Source: Oscillatoria nigro-viridis PCC 7112
Lineage (GTDB): Bacteria; Cyanobacteriota; Cyanobacteriia; Cyanobacteriales; Microcoleaceae
NCBI RefSeq assembly: GCF_000317475.1
Contig: NC_019729.1
Coordinates: 4,912,501-4,976,500, forward strand
Reading direction: 5' to 3'
DNA length: 64,000 bases
The position numbers and the translations under genes are program-made. How positions within the stretch are numbered: position 1 is the stretch's first letter; each line of letters begins with the position of its first letter. The notes below the pieces were generated by a model. The model made no database searches. It was not told where the DNA came from and worked only from the letters and a program-made list of their open reading frames with translations. Positions 23,673 through 31,979 of this stretch are shown in pieces.

Positions 23673-25193
23673 ATAATCAAAACTGGCCAGAAAATCAACT
23701 ACTTTTTGACCGAGAGGCAAACAGAATTTAGTCTCCTGATTAGTTGCACCTCCCTTCCCAAAATTCCCGTGAGAATTCACCATCAAACTCTCCTGTCCCG
23801 AACTAATTAAAATAGTTTGGGTAGGTGACTCAAAAAACTTTGTTGGCTGACTCACTCGTGATATATTAGAGATTAAATTCATCAACTCATTTAACTTATT
23901 TGTAGCTGTACTCAATGCTTTACGCAACTGCAATATTCGTCGATCCTCCAAATTTTGATTTTCGATATTTTTGCCGATCAGCATAATATTTCTCTGAGTT
24001 TGGACAGCATCCTTAAAAGGAAGAATCGCTAAAAAAGCTGCTGGCAATAAATGCTCGTCGCTCTCAAATCTAAAAGTTAGAGTTGTCCGGCGGTAGCCGA
24101 CTTCAATATTAGGAGGAAAATTCATTGCCCGGTAATGCCGAGCTATTTCGCTGTAAGCTGTTGCTAAAGTGCTGTTTGCTGAGTAGTCTAAAAGTGCGTC
24201 AACCACAATTTGCACTAACCCAGGCGTGTGATTTAAAAATTTTCTCGATTCTGACGGCGAATTAAATTGTTGAATCTGAGTGCGATCGCCTGCGGGGCTG
24301 AGGTCAACCCACTGGCAAGTAATATCATCTGCTATGATGCCGCATCGAGGAACCAAATACAGTTTTGCTCCTGTTAAAGTTGCTCCCCTCAAATCAGCGC
24401 CCACCCAATCTGCATTAATCAAATTTGTTTCTGTCAAATCAGCGTGAACGAAACTAGCACTTCCTAAATTAGTATTTCTTAAATCTGCTCCGTGAAGGTT
24501 AGCTCCGCTCAATTTAGCACAGCTCAGATCGGCGCCGTTGAGGTTAGCTCCCGTCAAATCAGCCCATTTGAGGTTAGCTCCGCTCAAATTGGCACTGCTG
24601 AGATTCACCTGTTGCAAAGAAGCTTGTCTCATATCGGCATTGCTCAAATTGACGCCGCTAAGTTCTGCTTTCGTCAAATCCGCGCCGTGCAAGTTAGCTT
24701 CTTGAAAGTTAGCTGAAGCAGCCGAAGCACCTCTGAGATTTGCACCGGAAAGATTAGCACCGCAAAGGTTAGCTTCCGTCAGTTTTACCTCTCTTAAATC
24801 TGCTTCAGTCAGGTTTGCGCCGCTGAAGTTAGCGTTGCTGAGTTCGCAGCGGACTAATTCGCTTCTAATCAGGGATGCTCGGATTAATTGAGCTGCACTT
24901 AAATCGGCTCTCACTAAGTTTGCTACGTTGAGAGTAGCCCCGTTTAAGATTGCCCGCGAGAGATTGGTACTGCTGAGCCTAGCCACATTCAGGTTAGCTT
25001 CGCTCAAGTTAGCGTCGCTCAAGTTAGCGCCGCTGAGGTTGGTGACAAATAAGCTAGCCCGCCTTAAAATTGATTGGCTGAGGTTGATGCGGCTGAGATT
25101 AGCTTCATTCAGGTCGATTCCTGTGAAATCTCTGTCGCCTTCTGTGTATCTCTTGACGAGTGCAAATCGTTTGAGCAGTTCTTCAGCTTCCAT
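23631..25193 (-). CDS. Pentapeptide-repeat protein 3 with conserved C-terminal domain
   Basis: This 520-residue protein is the last of three tandem paralogues. After a short N-terminus (MEAEELLKRFALVKRYTEGDRDF), residues ~22-285 are A(D/N)LXX pentapeptide repeats, which fold as a right-handed quadrilateral beta-helix. A shared C-terminal region starts near VDLSPAGDRTQIQQF and continues with STLATAYSEIARHYRAMNFPPNIEV and ILPFKDAVQTQRNIM. The last ~10 residues (PENPVTSVRE) come from the inserted mini-element's left end and replace the ending of the paralogues. The function is unknown; no membrane segment is seen. Confidence 0.85.
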   Translation of the reverse strand: MEAEELLKRFALVKRYTEGDRDFTGIDLNEANLSRINLSQSILRRASLFVTNLSGANLSDANLSEANLNVARLSSTNLSRAILNGATLNVANLVRADLSAAQLIRASLIRSELVRCELSNANFSGANLTEADLREVKLTEANLCGANLSGANLRGASAASANFQEANLHGADLTKAELSGVNLSNADMRQASLQQVNLSSANLSGANLKWADLTGANLNGADLSCAKLSGANLHGADLRNTNLGSASFVHADLTETNLINADWVGADLRGATLTGAKLYLVPRCGIIADDITCQWVDLSPAGDRTQIQQFNSPSESRKFLNHTPGLVQIVVDALLDYSANSTLATAYSEIARHYRAMNFPPNIEVGYRRTTLTFRFESDEHLLPAAFLAILPFKDAVQTQRNIMLIGKNIENQNLEDRRILQLRKALSTATNKLNELMNLISNISRVSQPTKFFESPTQTILISSGQESLMVNSHGNFGKGGATNQETKFCLPLGQKVVDFLASFDYKEYPENPVTSVRE

Positions 25194-25271
25194 TTTTTTT
25201 TTTAATGAAATGGCAATTAGCTAACTTTTATAGGGCATGAATAGAAATGATATCAGATTAATTTATAGTAT

Positions 25272-26834
25272 TTACTCACCGAGCTGATAAAAGCTTTTGA
25301 CAAACTCAATGACCGTATTTAGCGGCGGGGTGGTAAATCTTTGGGCTTTAATTGCAGGACTGATAGACGTTTTGTTGACTCCGGGCAAATTTGTCAAGTT
25401 TCTGCCAAAATCTGGGTGATAGTGAATCATCAAAGTTTCGGCGCTGGAGTTAGCCAGTACAGTTTGGGTAGGCGATTGGAAAAAACTTGACATCGGTTCG
25501 CGATCGAGGCGAATCGGCTGAATTTTCATTTCCCCTATTTTTCTCATTGTTTTGGTCAGGGCTACGTTTAATTGCACTACCATATTTGAGACTCTGACGC
25601 CCAGGTTATTACCACTTTGAGGTTGAATCATCTTGATCAGAGTAATCAAATTTTTTTGAGTAAATGCTGCATCGCTAAAGGGAATAATCGCAACGAAAGC
25701 GGTGGGAAATAGTTGCTCGTCCTGTTCAATTTTAAATGATATGATTGTGCGTCGGGAATTAACTTCGATACTGGGAGGATGGTTCAAAGCAGGGTATTGA
25801 CGGGCAATTTGGCGGTAGGTAGCTGCCAGGACAAAGTTAGCATCCGGGTCGAGGGGTCGATCGACAATAATTTGAACAGTCGGCGGTGTAGCATTGAAAA
25901 ACCTTTGAGATTCTTCTGGGGTAAAGCGCTGAATGTGGCTGCGATCGCCGTTAGGGCTGAGGTCAACCCAATCGCAGGTAATGTCATCTGCTTTCACATC
26001 AAACCTAGACACCGCGTAAATTTTTGCCCCCGTCAGGGCCGCCCCCGTCAAATCGGCGCCCACCCAATCAGCGTGAATCAAATTCGCTTGAGTCAAATCC
26101 GCGTGTACCAGAGTAGCGTTCAACAGATTGACATTGCTCAAATTTGCCCCGTACAAGTTTGCCCCGCTCAATCTCGCTTCGTCGAGGTCAGCGCCGGTCA
26201 GGTTCGCCCCGCTGAGGTCAGCCCAGCGGAGATTAGCGCCTCGCAAGTCAGCGCCGCTGAGGTTGGCCTGAGAAAGATTAGCTTGTCTGAGTTCGGCATT
26301 GCAGAGGTTGACTCCTCGCAAGTCTGCCCTGCTGAGGTCGGCTCTGTGCAAGTTGGCCCGTTCCAAGTTGGCCGCTGTTAGGGAAGCGCCTCTGAGGTGA
26401 GCCCCGCTGAGGTCGGCTTGCTCTAGATTGGCTTCTCTGAGGCTTGCCTCTCTCAAATCTGCTTCGCTGAGGTTTGCACCGCTCAAGTTGGCACTGCTGA
26501 GGTTGGCTCGGATCAGTTCGGATCTGATCATTGTAGCTTCGACGAGTTGGGCTTCGCTGAGGTCGGCTCGAATCAAGTTAGCCACGTTGAGGATAGCGCC
26601 GCTGAGGTTGGCTTTGTTGAGACTGGCACCGCTGAGTCTGGCAACATTGAGTTTGGCTTTTCTCATGTTGGCGTTTGACAGATTGGTGCCGCTCATGTTG
26701 GTGAGGCTCAAGATTGCCTCACTGAAATTAGCCCCGCTGAGATCGATCCTGCTGAGATTTGCCTCGCAAAGGAGGATGGCAGGAAAGTCTCTTTCTCCTG
26801 CTGCATATTTGGTGATGAGTTCTTCGGCATCCAT
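25272..26834 (-). CDS. Pentapeptide-repeat protein 2 with conserved C-terminal domain
   Basis: This is the middle paralogue, 520 residues from ATG 26834 (MDAEELITKYAAGERDF, aligning with both neighbours). An upstream in-frame TTG at 26885 would add 17 residues absent from the others. A beta-helix of pentapeptides spans about residues 20-285 (SGANLSEADLREASLREANL). The C-terminal domain contains CDWVDLSPNGDRSHIQRF, FVLAATYRQIARQYPALNHPPSIEV and AFVAIIPFSDAAFTQKNLI. It is 78 bp upstream of paralogue 3, probably in one transcript. Confidence 0.87.
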   Translation of the reverse strand: MDAEELITKYAAGERDFPAILLCEANLSRIDLSGANFSEAILSLTNMSGTNLSNANMRKAKLNVARLSGASLNKANLSGAILNVANLIRADLSEAQLVEATMIRSELIRANLSSANLSGANLSEADLREASLREANLEQADLSGAHLRGASLTAANLERANLHRADLSRADLRGVNLCNAELRQANLSQANLSGADLRGANLRWADLSGANLTGADLDEARLSGANLYGANLSNVNLLNATLVHADLTQANLIHADWVGADLTGAALTGAKIYAVSRFDVKADDITCDWVDLSPNGDRSHIQRFTPEESQRFFNATPPTVQIIVDRPLDPDANFVLAATYRQIARQYPALNHPPSIEVNSRRTIISFKIEQDEQLFPTAFVAIIPFSDAAFTQKNLITLIKMIQPQSGNNLGVRVSNMVVQLNVALTKTMRKIGEMKIQPIRLDREPMSSFFQSPTQTVLANSSAETLMIHYHPDFGRNLTNLPGVNKTSISPAIKAQRFTTPPLNTVIEFVKSFYQLGE

Positions 26835-26902
26835 GCTTTTCAATTTCCCTGATGTGTTAGCTAGAACAAAGCTTTGTTGTGCCAACCTTTAAACTAGAAT
26901 AA

Positions 26903-27084
26903 CGGGACTTAGACAAAATAAGGCGGGAAAACAGGCTCAAATCTAGTTACAGGAAGAGTTTAAGGTAAACTTATGATTTTTCTGTCTGTGACTGGGTTTG
27001 AACCGCGTTTACCCCCATCGAGCTAAATCGCTTTGCCAGAGAGGGATAGAGCCTGATTTTAGCTCCAAATTTGTCTAAGTCCCG
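26903..27084. repeat. 182-bp element bounded by 15-bp perfect inverted repeats
   Basis: Arms CGGGACTTAGACAAA (26903-26917) and TTTGTCTAAGTCCCG (27070-27084). Just inside each arm, partly complementary segments (CAGGCTCAAATCTAG / GAGCCTGATTTTAGCT) extend the symmetry. It lies between paralogues 1 and 2. The size and structure suit a MITE. Confidence 0.75.
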
Positions 27085-27116
27085 ATCAGCATTTTTTGTA
27101 ACTTGATGCAATATGC

Positions 27117-28679
27117 CTAAACATCTATATTGTGGAAGCCTTTTATAAAATCCAAAATGCTAGTGATATTAGCTTGAGCTAATTTTGTACTTTCGGCTAA
27201 CTTACCCGATGTTGAGTTACTTGGCTCGTATTTTTTAATCAAACGCTTGCCGAAGGCGGGGTGGTGATATACGCTGACTCTTTGGTCGCGGGAATTAATT
27301 AAGAGCATCTGTGTAGGAATTTGAAAGAAATTAATGCTTTCGCCGATTTTTGGAAAAGAACTGGAAATTTTAATTTGGTCTACTTTGCTGATAGCTTGGT
27401 TGAGAGCTTTGCTGCATAACTGGACGTGTTTAGATTCTTTGACGTTAAGTTTGCCTGCATCGTGGGATTGAATCATTTTCATCAAAGCTATTAGGTTTTT
27501 TTGAGTGGTGGCAGCGTCGTTAAAAGGAATGATGGCAACGTAAGCGGTGGCAAATAATTTATCGTCGCTGTCCATTTTAAACGCGAGTACGGTGCGCCTG
27601 GAGCTAACTTCGATCGTGGGAGGCTGACTTAAACTCGGGTATTGTTGGGCAATTTGGTAATAAGTTGCAGCTAGTGCAAAATGAGCGCCTTGGTCTAAGG
27701 GCGAGTCAATCACGATCCGAACTGTGGGCAAGGTTTCGTGAAAAAATTCGTGGGTTCCTCCCGAGTTCAACCAGTAAATTTGGCTGTGGTCGCCGTTGGG
27801 GCTGAGATCGACCCACTTGCAGGTCATGCCTTCGGTTTTGATGCCGAGCCGCGAAACTGCGTGGAGTTTGGCTCCGGTTAAGGTGGCTCCGGTTAAGTCG
27901 GCTCCAATCCAGTCGGCGCGGATGAGATAGGCATTTGACAGGTCGGCGTGAACTAAACTGGCATTGAGCAAGTTGGCGTGGCAGAGGTCGGCTCGGCTGA
28001 GGTCGGCCCCGCTCAATTTGGCTTCGCTGAGGTCGGCCCAGCGAAGATTGCAGCCGCTGAGGATGGCCCAGCGCAAATTGACGCCGCTGAGGTCGGCTCC
28101 GCTGAGTACGGCTTGAGTGAGGTTGGCTTGTCTCAGTTCTGTGCCTCGCAAGTCGGCGCCGCTGAGATCGGCTCGGCTGAGGTCGGCTCCTTGCAGGTTG
28201 GCTTGTTCGAGGTTGGCTTCTGTCAAGCACGCGCCGCTGAGGTGAGCGCCTCGAAGGTTGGCTTGAGCGAGATTGGCTCCTCGAAGGGTGGCTTCGGTGA
28301 GGGTGGCGCCGCTGAGGTTGGCGCCGCTGAGGTTGGCGCCGCTTAGTTCGGCTCGAATGAGCTCGGCTCTGATCAGTTTCGCTCCTATGAGTATGGCTTT
28401 TTTGAGGTCAACTCGGACTAGGTAGGCGACGTTGAGGTCGGCGTCGGTGAGGTCGGCGCCGCCTAGATGGGCGCCGCTGAGTCTGGCGATGTTGAGTTTG
28501 GCACCTGTGAGGTTGGTTTTGCTGAGGTTGGCTCCGCTCAGGTTTGCTACACTCAGATTCGCACCCTTGAGGTTGGCTCCGCTCAAGTTGACGCCGCTGA
28601 GGTTGGCCTCAGTCAGGTTGATTCCGGCAAAGTTTCTTTCTCCGGCGGCATATTTTTTCAGGAGTTCCTCGACTGTCAT
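27117..28679 (-). CDS. Pentapeptide-repeat protein 1 with conserved C-terminal domain
   Basis: This is the first paralogue on the strand, with 520 residues from ATG 28679 (MTVEELLKKYAAGERNF). Regular SGANLSGANL pentapeptides run through about residues 20-285. The C-terminal region matches its siblings: CKWVDLSPNGDHSQIYWL, FALAATYYQIAQQYPSLSQPPTIEV, AYVAIIPFNDAATTQKNLI. It is divergent from tyrA with 38 bp between starts, so the two promoters overlap or lie inside the genes. The shared ~230-residue C-terminal domain might be the active part, presented on a beta-helix stalk (inference). Confidence 0.87.
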   Translation of the reverse strand: MTVEELLKKYAAGERNFAGINLTEANLSGVNLSGANLKGANLSVANLSGANLSKTNLTGAKLNIARLSGAHLGGADLTDADLNVAYLVRVDLKKAILIGAKLIRAELIRAELSGANLSGANLSGATLTEATLRGANLAQANLRGAHLSGACLTEANLEQANLQGADLSRADLSGADLRGTELRQANLTQAVLSGADLSGVNLRWAILSGCNLRWADLSEAKLSGADLSRADLCHANLLNASLVHADLSNAYLIRADWIGADLTGATLTGAKLHAVSRLGIKTEGMTCKWVDLSPNGDHSQIYWLNSGGTHEFFHETLPTVRIVIDSPLDQGAHFALAATYYQIAQQYPSLSQPPTIEVSSRRTVLAFKMDSDDKLFATAYVAIIPFNDAATTQKNLIALMKMIQSHDAGKLNVKESKHVQLCSKALNQAISKVDQIKISSSFPKIGESINFFQIPTQMLLINSRDQRVSVYHHPAFGKRLIKKYEPSNSTSGKLAESTKLAQANITSILDFIKGFHNIDV

Positions 28680-28717
28680 GGGGGCGGCACCGTATCAAAT
28701 ATCCCCATTTTATTGCT

Positions 28718-29557
28718 ATGAATATCGGTATTGTAGGACTGGGTTTAATTGGCGGCTCGATCGGGCTGGATTTGCGATCGCGCGGGTTTAATGTTTTTGG
28801 GGTTTCGAGTCGGCAGCAGACTTGCTCTCGGGCGCAAGCTCGCGGTGTTGTCAATGAAGCCAGCATAAACCTGTCTCTAATGGCAGCAGCCGATGTGGTT
28901 TTTATTTGCACGCCGCTCTTGTCGATCGAGCCGATCGTCCGAGAGTTGGTGCCCTATCTTTCCCCTGATACTATTGTAACCGATGTCGGTTCCGTAAAAA
29001 CACCCATAGTGCAGGCTGTATCTCCTCTGTGGCCGAACTTTGTGGGGGGACACCCGATGGCGGGGACTGCTGAAAGCGGGATTGAGGCGGCGGTGCCGGA
29101 TTTGTTTGTGGGCCGGCCTTACGTGGTGACGCCGACTGCCCAGACGCCGCCGCGTGCGGTGGATAAGGTTGAGGAAATTGCGCGGTTGCTGGGTGCTAAA
29201 GTTTACCGATGTGGCCCGATCGAGCACGATCGAGCTGTGGCTTGGATTTCTCATTTGCCGCTCATGGCGAGCGCGACGCTGGTGGCGGCCTGCGATCTTG
29301 AGGGCGATCGGGATATTGTTAATTTAGCCCAAAATTTGGCGAGTTCGGGTTTTCGGGATACGAGCCGGGTTGGGGGCGGCAATCCCGAGCTGGGAGTGAT
29401 GGTGGCAAAGTACAATCGAGAGGAATTGTTGCGATCGCTCTCTATTTACCGCGACTGTCTCGACGGGTTCATCAGCGATATCGAAGACGAAAATTGGCAA
29501 GCTATCGAACACAAGCTGAAGCTGACTCAACAAGCGAGACAGAATTACAAATTGTGA
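28718..29557 (+). CDS. tyrA: Prephenate/arogenate dehydrogenase
   Basis: The 279-residue enzyme makes tyrosine by oxidative decarboxylation; cyanobacterial TyrA prefers arogenate and NADP. The N-terminal Rossmann motif is GIVGLGLIGGSIG. VVFICTPL, TDVGSVK and VGGHPMAGTAESGIEAA are family signatures, the last with the catalytic His. The helical C-terminus (HDRAVAWISHLPLMASATLV, GFRDTSRVGGGNPELG) completes the domain. No ACT domain follows, so feedback control would have to act at the active site. The length is normal. Confidence 0.93.
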   Translation: MNIGIVGLGLIGGSIGLDLRSRGFNVFGVSSRQQTCSRAQARGVVNEASINLSLMAAADVVFICTPLLSIEPIVRELVPYLSPDTIVTDVGSVKTPIVQAVSPLWPNFVGGHPMAGTAESGIEAAVPDLFVGRPYVVTPTAQTPPRAVDKVEEIARLLGAKVYRCGPIEHDRAVAWISHLPLMASATLVAACDLEGDRDIVNLAQNLASSGFRDTSRVGGGNPELGVMVAKYNREELLRSLSIYRDCLDGFISDIEDENWQAIEHKLKLTQQARQNYKL

Positions 29558-29624
29558 TCCAAAAATTACTTAAAACGGTTCCCGTCTAGATTATGATTTG
29601 TGGACGCCTATATATTGAGTTTCC

Positions 29625-31460
29625 ATGTACGCTTATTCTCGAGTCAAGCGATTTTTACTGGGTGAATCTCTTCCGACTAGCGCATCTGTTCACGAACGGC
29701 TGAGCAACGCTACTGGACTAGCTGTTCTGGCTTCCGATGCACTTTCGTCTGTTGCCTACGCTACTCAAGAAACTCTGCTGGTACTGTTACTAGCGGGGAG
29801 TAGTAGTTTGAGTTTATCGCTGCCTATTTCTGGAATTATTATTTTACTGTTGGCGATCGTGGCGCTGTCTTACCGACAGACAATTAAAGCGTACCCCAAA
29901 GGCGGTGGCGCTTACCTTGTGGCGCGAGAAAATTTAGGTATTTATCCTGGTTTGATCGCGGCAGCTTCGCTGATGATTGATTACATCCTCACCGTAACAG
30001 TCAGTATTTCGGCTGGCGTTGCGGCTTTGACTTCTGCAGTTCCCTCGCTGCACCCCTACACAGTTGAACTGTGCTTATTTTTTATTGTCCTCATCATGTT
30101 TGCCAATCTCAGGGGATTGCGGGAATCTGGCAATATATTTATGGTTCCCACCTATGCGTTTCTCGTTGGCATTTTTGTTTTGATTGGCTGCGGTTTATTC
30201 CAACAGGCAACAGGTCAGGTTATGCCGACTTTACAAAATATTCCAGCTAAGGAACCTTTGGGATTATTTCTGCTGGCGCGGGCGTTTGCGGCGGGCTGTA
30301 CAGCCCTGACAGGAGTTGAAGCCATATCAGACGGGGTGTTGGCTTTTAAGCCTCCTGAATGGAAAAATGCGCGCCTGACTTTGAGCTATATGGGGGGAAT
30401 TTTGGGAGCGATGTTTTTGGGGATTAGTTACTTGGCTCATATTTATCAGGTGATTCCTACAGAACATGAAACGCTCCTTTCTGTATTGGGAAAACAGATT
30501 TTTGGTGTCGGTATATTTTATTACTATTTGCAGGCAGCGACTCTGTTAATTTTGCTGTTGGCGGCGAATACGAGTTATGCTGATTTTCCGCGACTTTGTT
30601 ATTTTTTGGCGCGGGACGGTTTTTTGCCCAGGCAGTTGTCGCTGTTGGGCGATCGCCTGGTTTATTCTAATGGCATTAATCTGCTCAGCTTCTGCGCTGC
30701 TCTTTTAATTATCATCTTTCGAGGCAATACAAGTGCGGTGCTTCCCCTGTATGCGGTTGGAGTTTTCACTTCTTTTACTCTCTCCCAATCGGGAATGGTA
30801 ATTCACTGGTTTAAGGAACGAGGTAAAGGTTGGCAAGTTAGTGCTGTGATGAACGGTATTGGTGCAGTGGCAACAACAGGAGTTTTAGCTGTAATTCTCG
30901 CTACAAAATTCCTTTTGGGAGCTTGGGTTGTCGTAGTAACTATTCCGATCGTAGTCAGTCTATTTTTAGCTATTCACCGACACTATCGGTATGTCGCGGC
31001 TCGGTTGAGCATTCAGGGAATAGAACCGAGGTCTTATCTTCGCAGACCTAGAGTTAAGACGGTGACACATCCGGCAGTGGTGTTAGTCGGGCAGTTGCAC
31101 CGGGGAACTTTCGAGGCCCTCGATTACGCTCGTTTAATTGCTGATGAAGTTGTGGCAGTTCACGTGGATATTGGTTTGACCGATCGAGAAAAATTACAAT
31201 TAGCTTGGAAAGATTTGCAGTCAGACATTCCTTTGGAAATTCTGGACTCGCCTTACCGTTCTGTTGGTTCGCCTTTGACACACTTTTTGACTTTGTTTGA
31301 AGAGCAGCGACCGGGAGTATATTTAACGCTGATCATTCCGGCTTTTGTAACGCGAAATTGGTGGGAGGGACTGCTGCACAATCAAACTGCTTTCTTTTTG
31401 AAAGCGGCTTTGCGGGCTAAAAAAAGTCGGGTTGTAACAACGGTTAGATATTTTCTTTAA
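29625..31460 (+). CDS. APC-superfamily permease, KimA/YdaO-like (putative potassium transporter)
   Basis: The 611-residue protein has about 12 membrane helices over residues 25-460 and a ~150-residue cytosolic tail. SSVAYATQETLLVLLLAG, LSYRQTIKAYPKGGGAYLVA and LMIDYILTVTVSISAGVAAL are typical of the KimA branch, which imports K+ in Bacillus, rather than of ordinary amino-acid permeases. The tail (LDYARLIADEVVAVHVDI, YLTLIIPAFVTRNWWEG, QTAFFLKAALR) is USP-like, as in KimA. In Bacillus this transporter is controlled by c-di-AMP; I see no ydaO riboswitch in the 67 bp upstream. The substrate is therefore an inference. Confidence 0.8.
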   Translation: MYAYSRVKRFLLGESLPTSASVHERLSNATGLAVLASDALSSVAYATQETLLVLLLAGSSSLSLSLPISGIIILLLAIVALSYRQTIKAYPKGGGAYLVARENLGIYPGLIAAASLMIDYILTVTVSISAGVAALTSAVPSLHPYTVELCLFFIVLIMFANLRGLRESGNIFMVPTYAFLVGIFVLIGCGLFQQATGQVMPTLQNIPAKEPLGLFLLARAFAAGCTALTGVEAISDGVLAFKPPEWKNARLTLSYMGGILGAMFLGISYLAHIYQVIPTEHETLLSVLGKQIFGVGIFYYYLQAATLLILLLAANTSYADFPRLCYFLARDGFLPRQLSLLGDRLVYSNGINLLSFCAALLIIIFRGNTSAVLPLYAVGVFTSFTLSQSGMVIHWFKERGKGWQVSAVMNGIGAVATTGVLAVILATKFLLGAWVVVVTIPIVVSLFLAIHRHYRYVAARLSIQGIEPRSYLRRPRVKTVTHPAVVLVGQLHRGTFEALDYARLIADEVVAVHVDIGLTDREKLQLAWKDLQSDIPLEILDSPYRSVGSPLTHFLTLFEEQRPGVYLTLIIPAFVTRNWWEGLLHNQTAFFLKAALRAKKSRVVTTVRYFL

Positions 31461-31979
31461 GGGGGGATGGGCAACCACGGGGGATTGCCCCTACTTCTTC
31501 GCAATTAAGACTGGAATGCGGTCGGACGCGCTGGCTCAAGAAACCCGGTTTCTTCGCAAAATCTTGGGTTTGGATGCGATTTTGCTAGGCAGAAACCCGG
31601 TTTCTGACACCGTTTGGTAAGTCATATATAGCCTTTCGAGCGTAACATGAGGTACGATCTGACATAGGGCATAGAGCATAAGCTTTTTAGCATTTAAACT
31701 GGGTGCTTCAGAGGCTGAAACCCTTTACAGGCTTAGATAGCCTCGAAAATTTAAATGGTGAACAGCTTACCTCACTTTCTTAAGAACCGCTATATATTTA
31801 TTAAAAATTTAATGAAAGGATTGACATATCAAAAATGATATGTTAGAAATTTAGTCGTTAGAAAAGTTGCCTTTCAACTGATCTTAAAAAAGATTGCGGC
31901 TGCTGAACCCAAGTCTTTTGTTCCCTAAAAAATCTCTTCAACTTTTGGGGGTTGCTATGCAACCCGCATCAGACTATTT
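31461..31979. other. 519-bp intergenic region with several hairpins
   Basis: No gene is visible. It contains GGGCAACCACGGGGGATTGCCC (22 bp, two imperfect arms) at about 31470-31491, an AAACCCGGTTT compound repeat (31539-31605), ACATATCA-aaaa-TGATATGT (31824-31843), and GGGTTGCTATGCAACCC shortly before rtcB. The rtcB promoter is probably in the AT-rich part after 31780. Confidence 0.6.
31539..31605. repeat. 67-bp compound repeat, AAACCCGGTTT family
   Basis: The 15-bp palindrome AGAAACCCGGTTTCT occurs at both ends. Between them lies a second pair, GCAAAATC / GATTTTGC. The whole can fold into a long nested hairpin of the same size class as the other repeats. Confidence 0.8.

Noticed and set aside
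25779..26381. Long plus-strand ORF (200 codons) opposite pentapeptide gene 2
   Set aside because: It is the antisense shadow of the regular A(D/N)LXX codon pattern. Similar shadows lie opposite the other two paralogues, and the product is a monotonous VGxAEV repeat.
27706..28346. Other ORFs in shifted frames of pentapeptide gene 1
   Set aside because: Arg/Ser/Pro-rich or VG-rich text caused by the repeat. No start signals or domains.
29558..29624. c-di-AMP (ydaO) riboswitch before the KimA-like gene
   Set aside because: The gap is only 67 bp, too short for the aptamer, and no matching sequence is seen.
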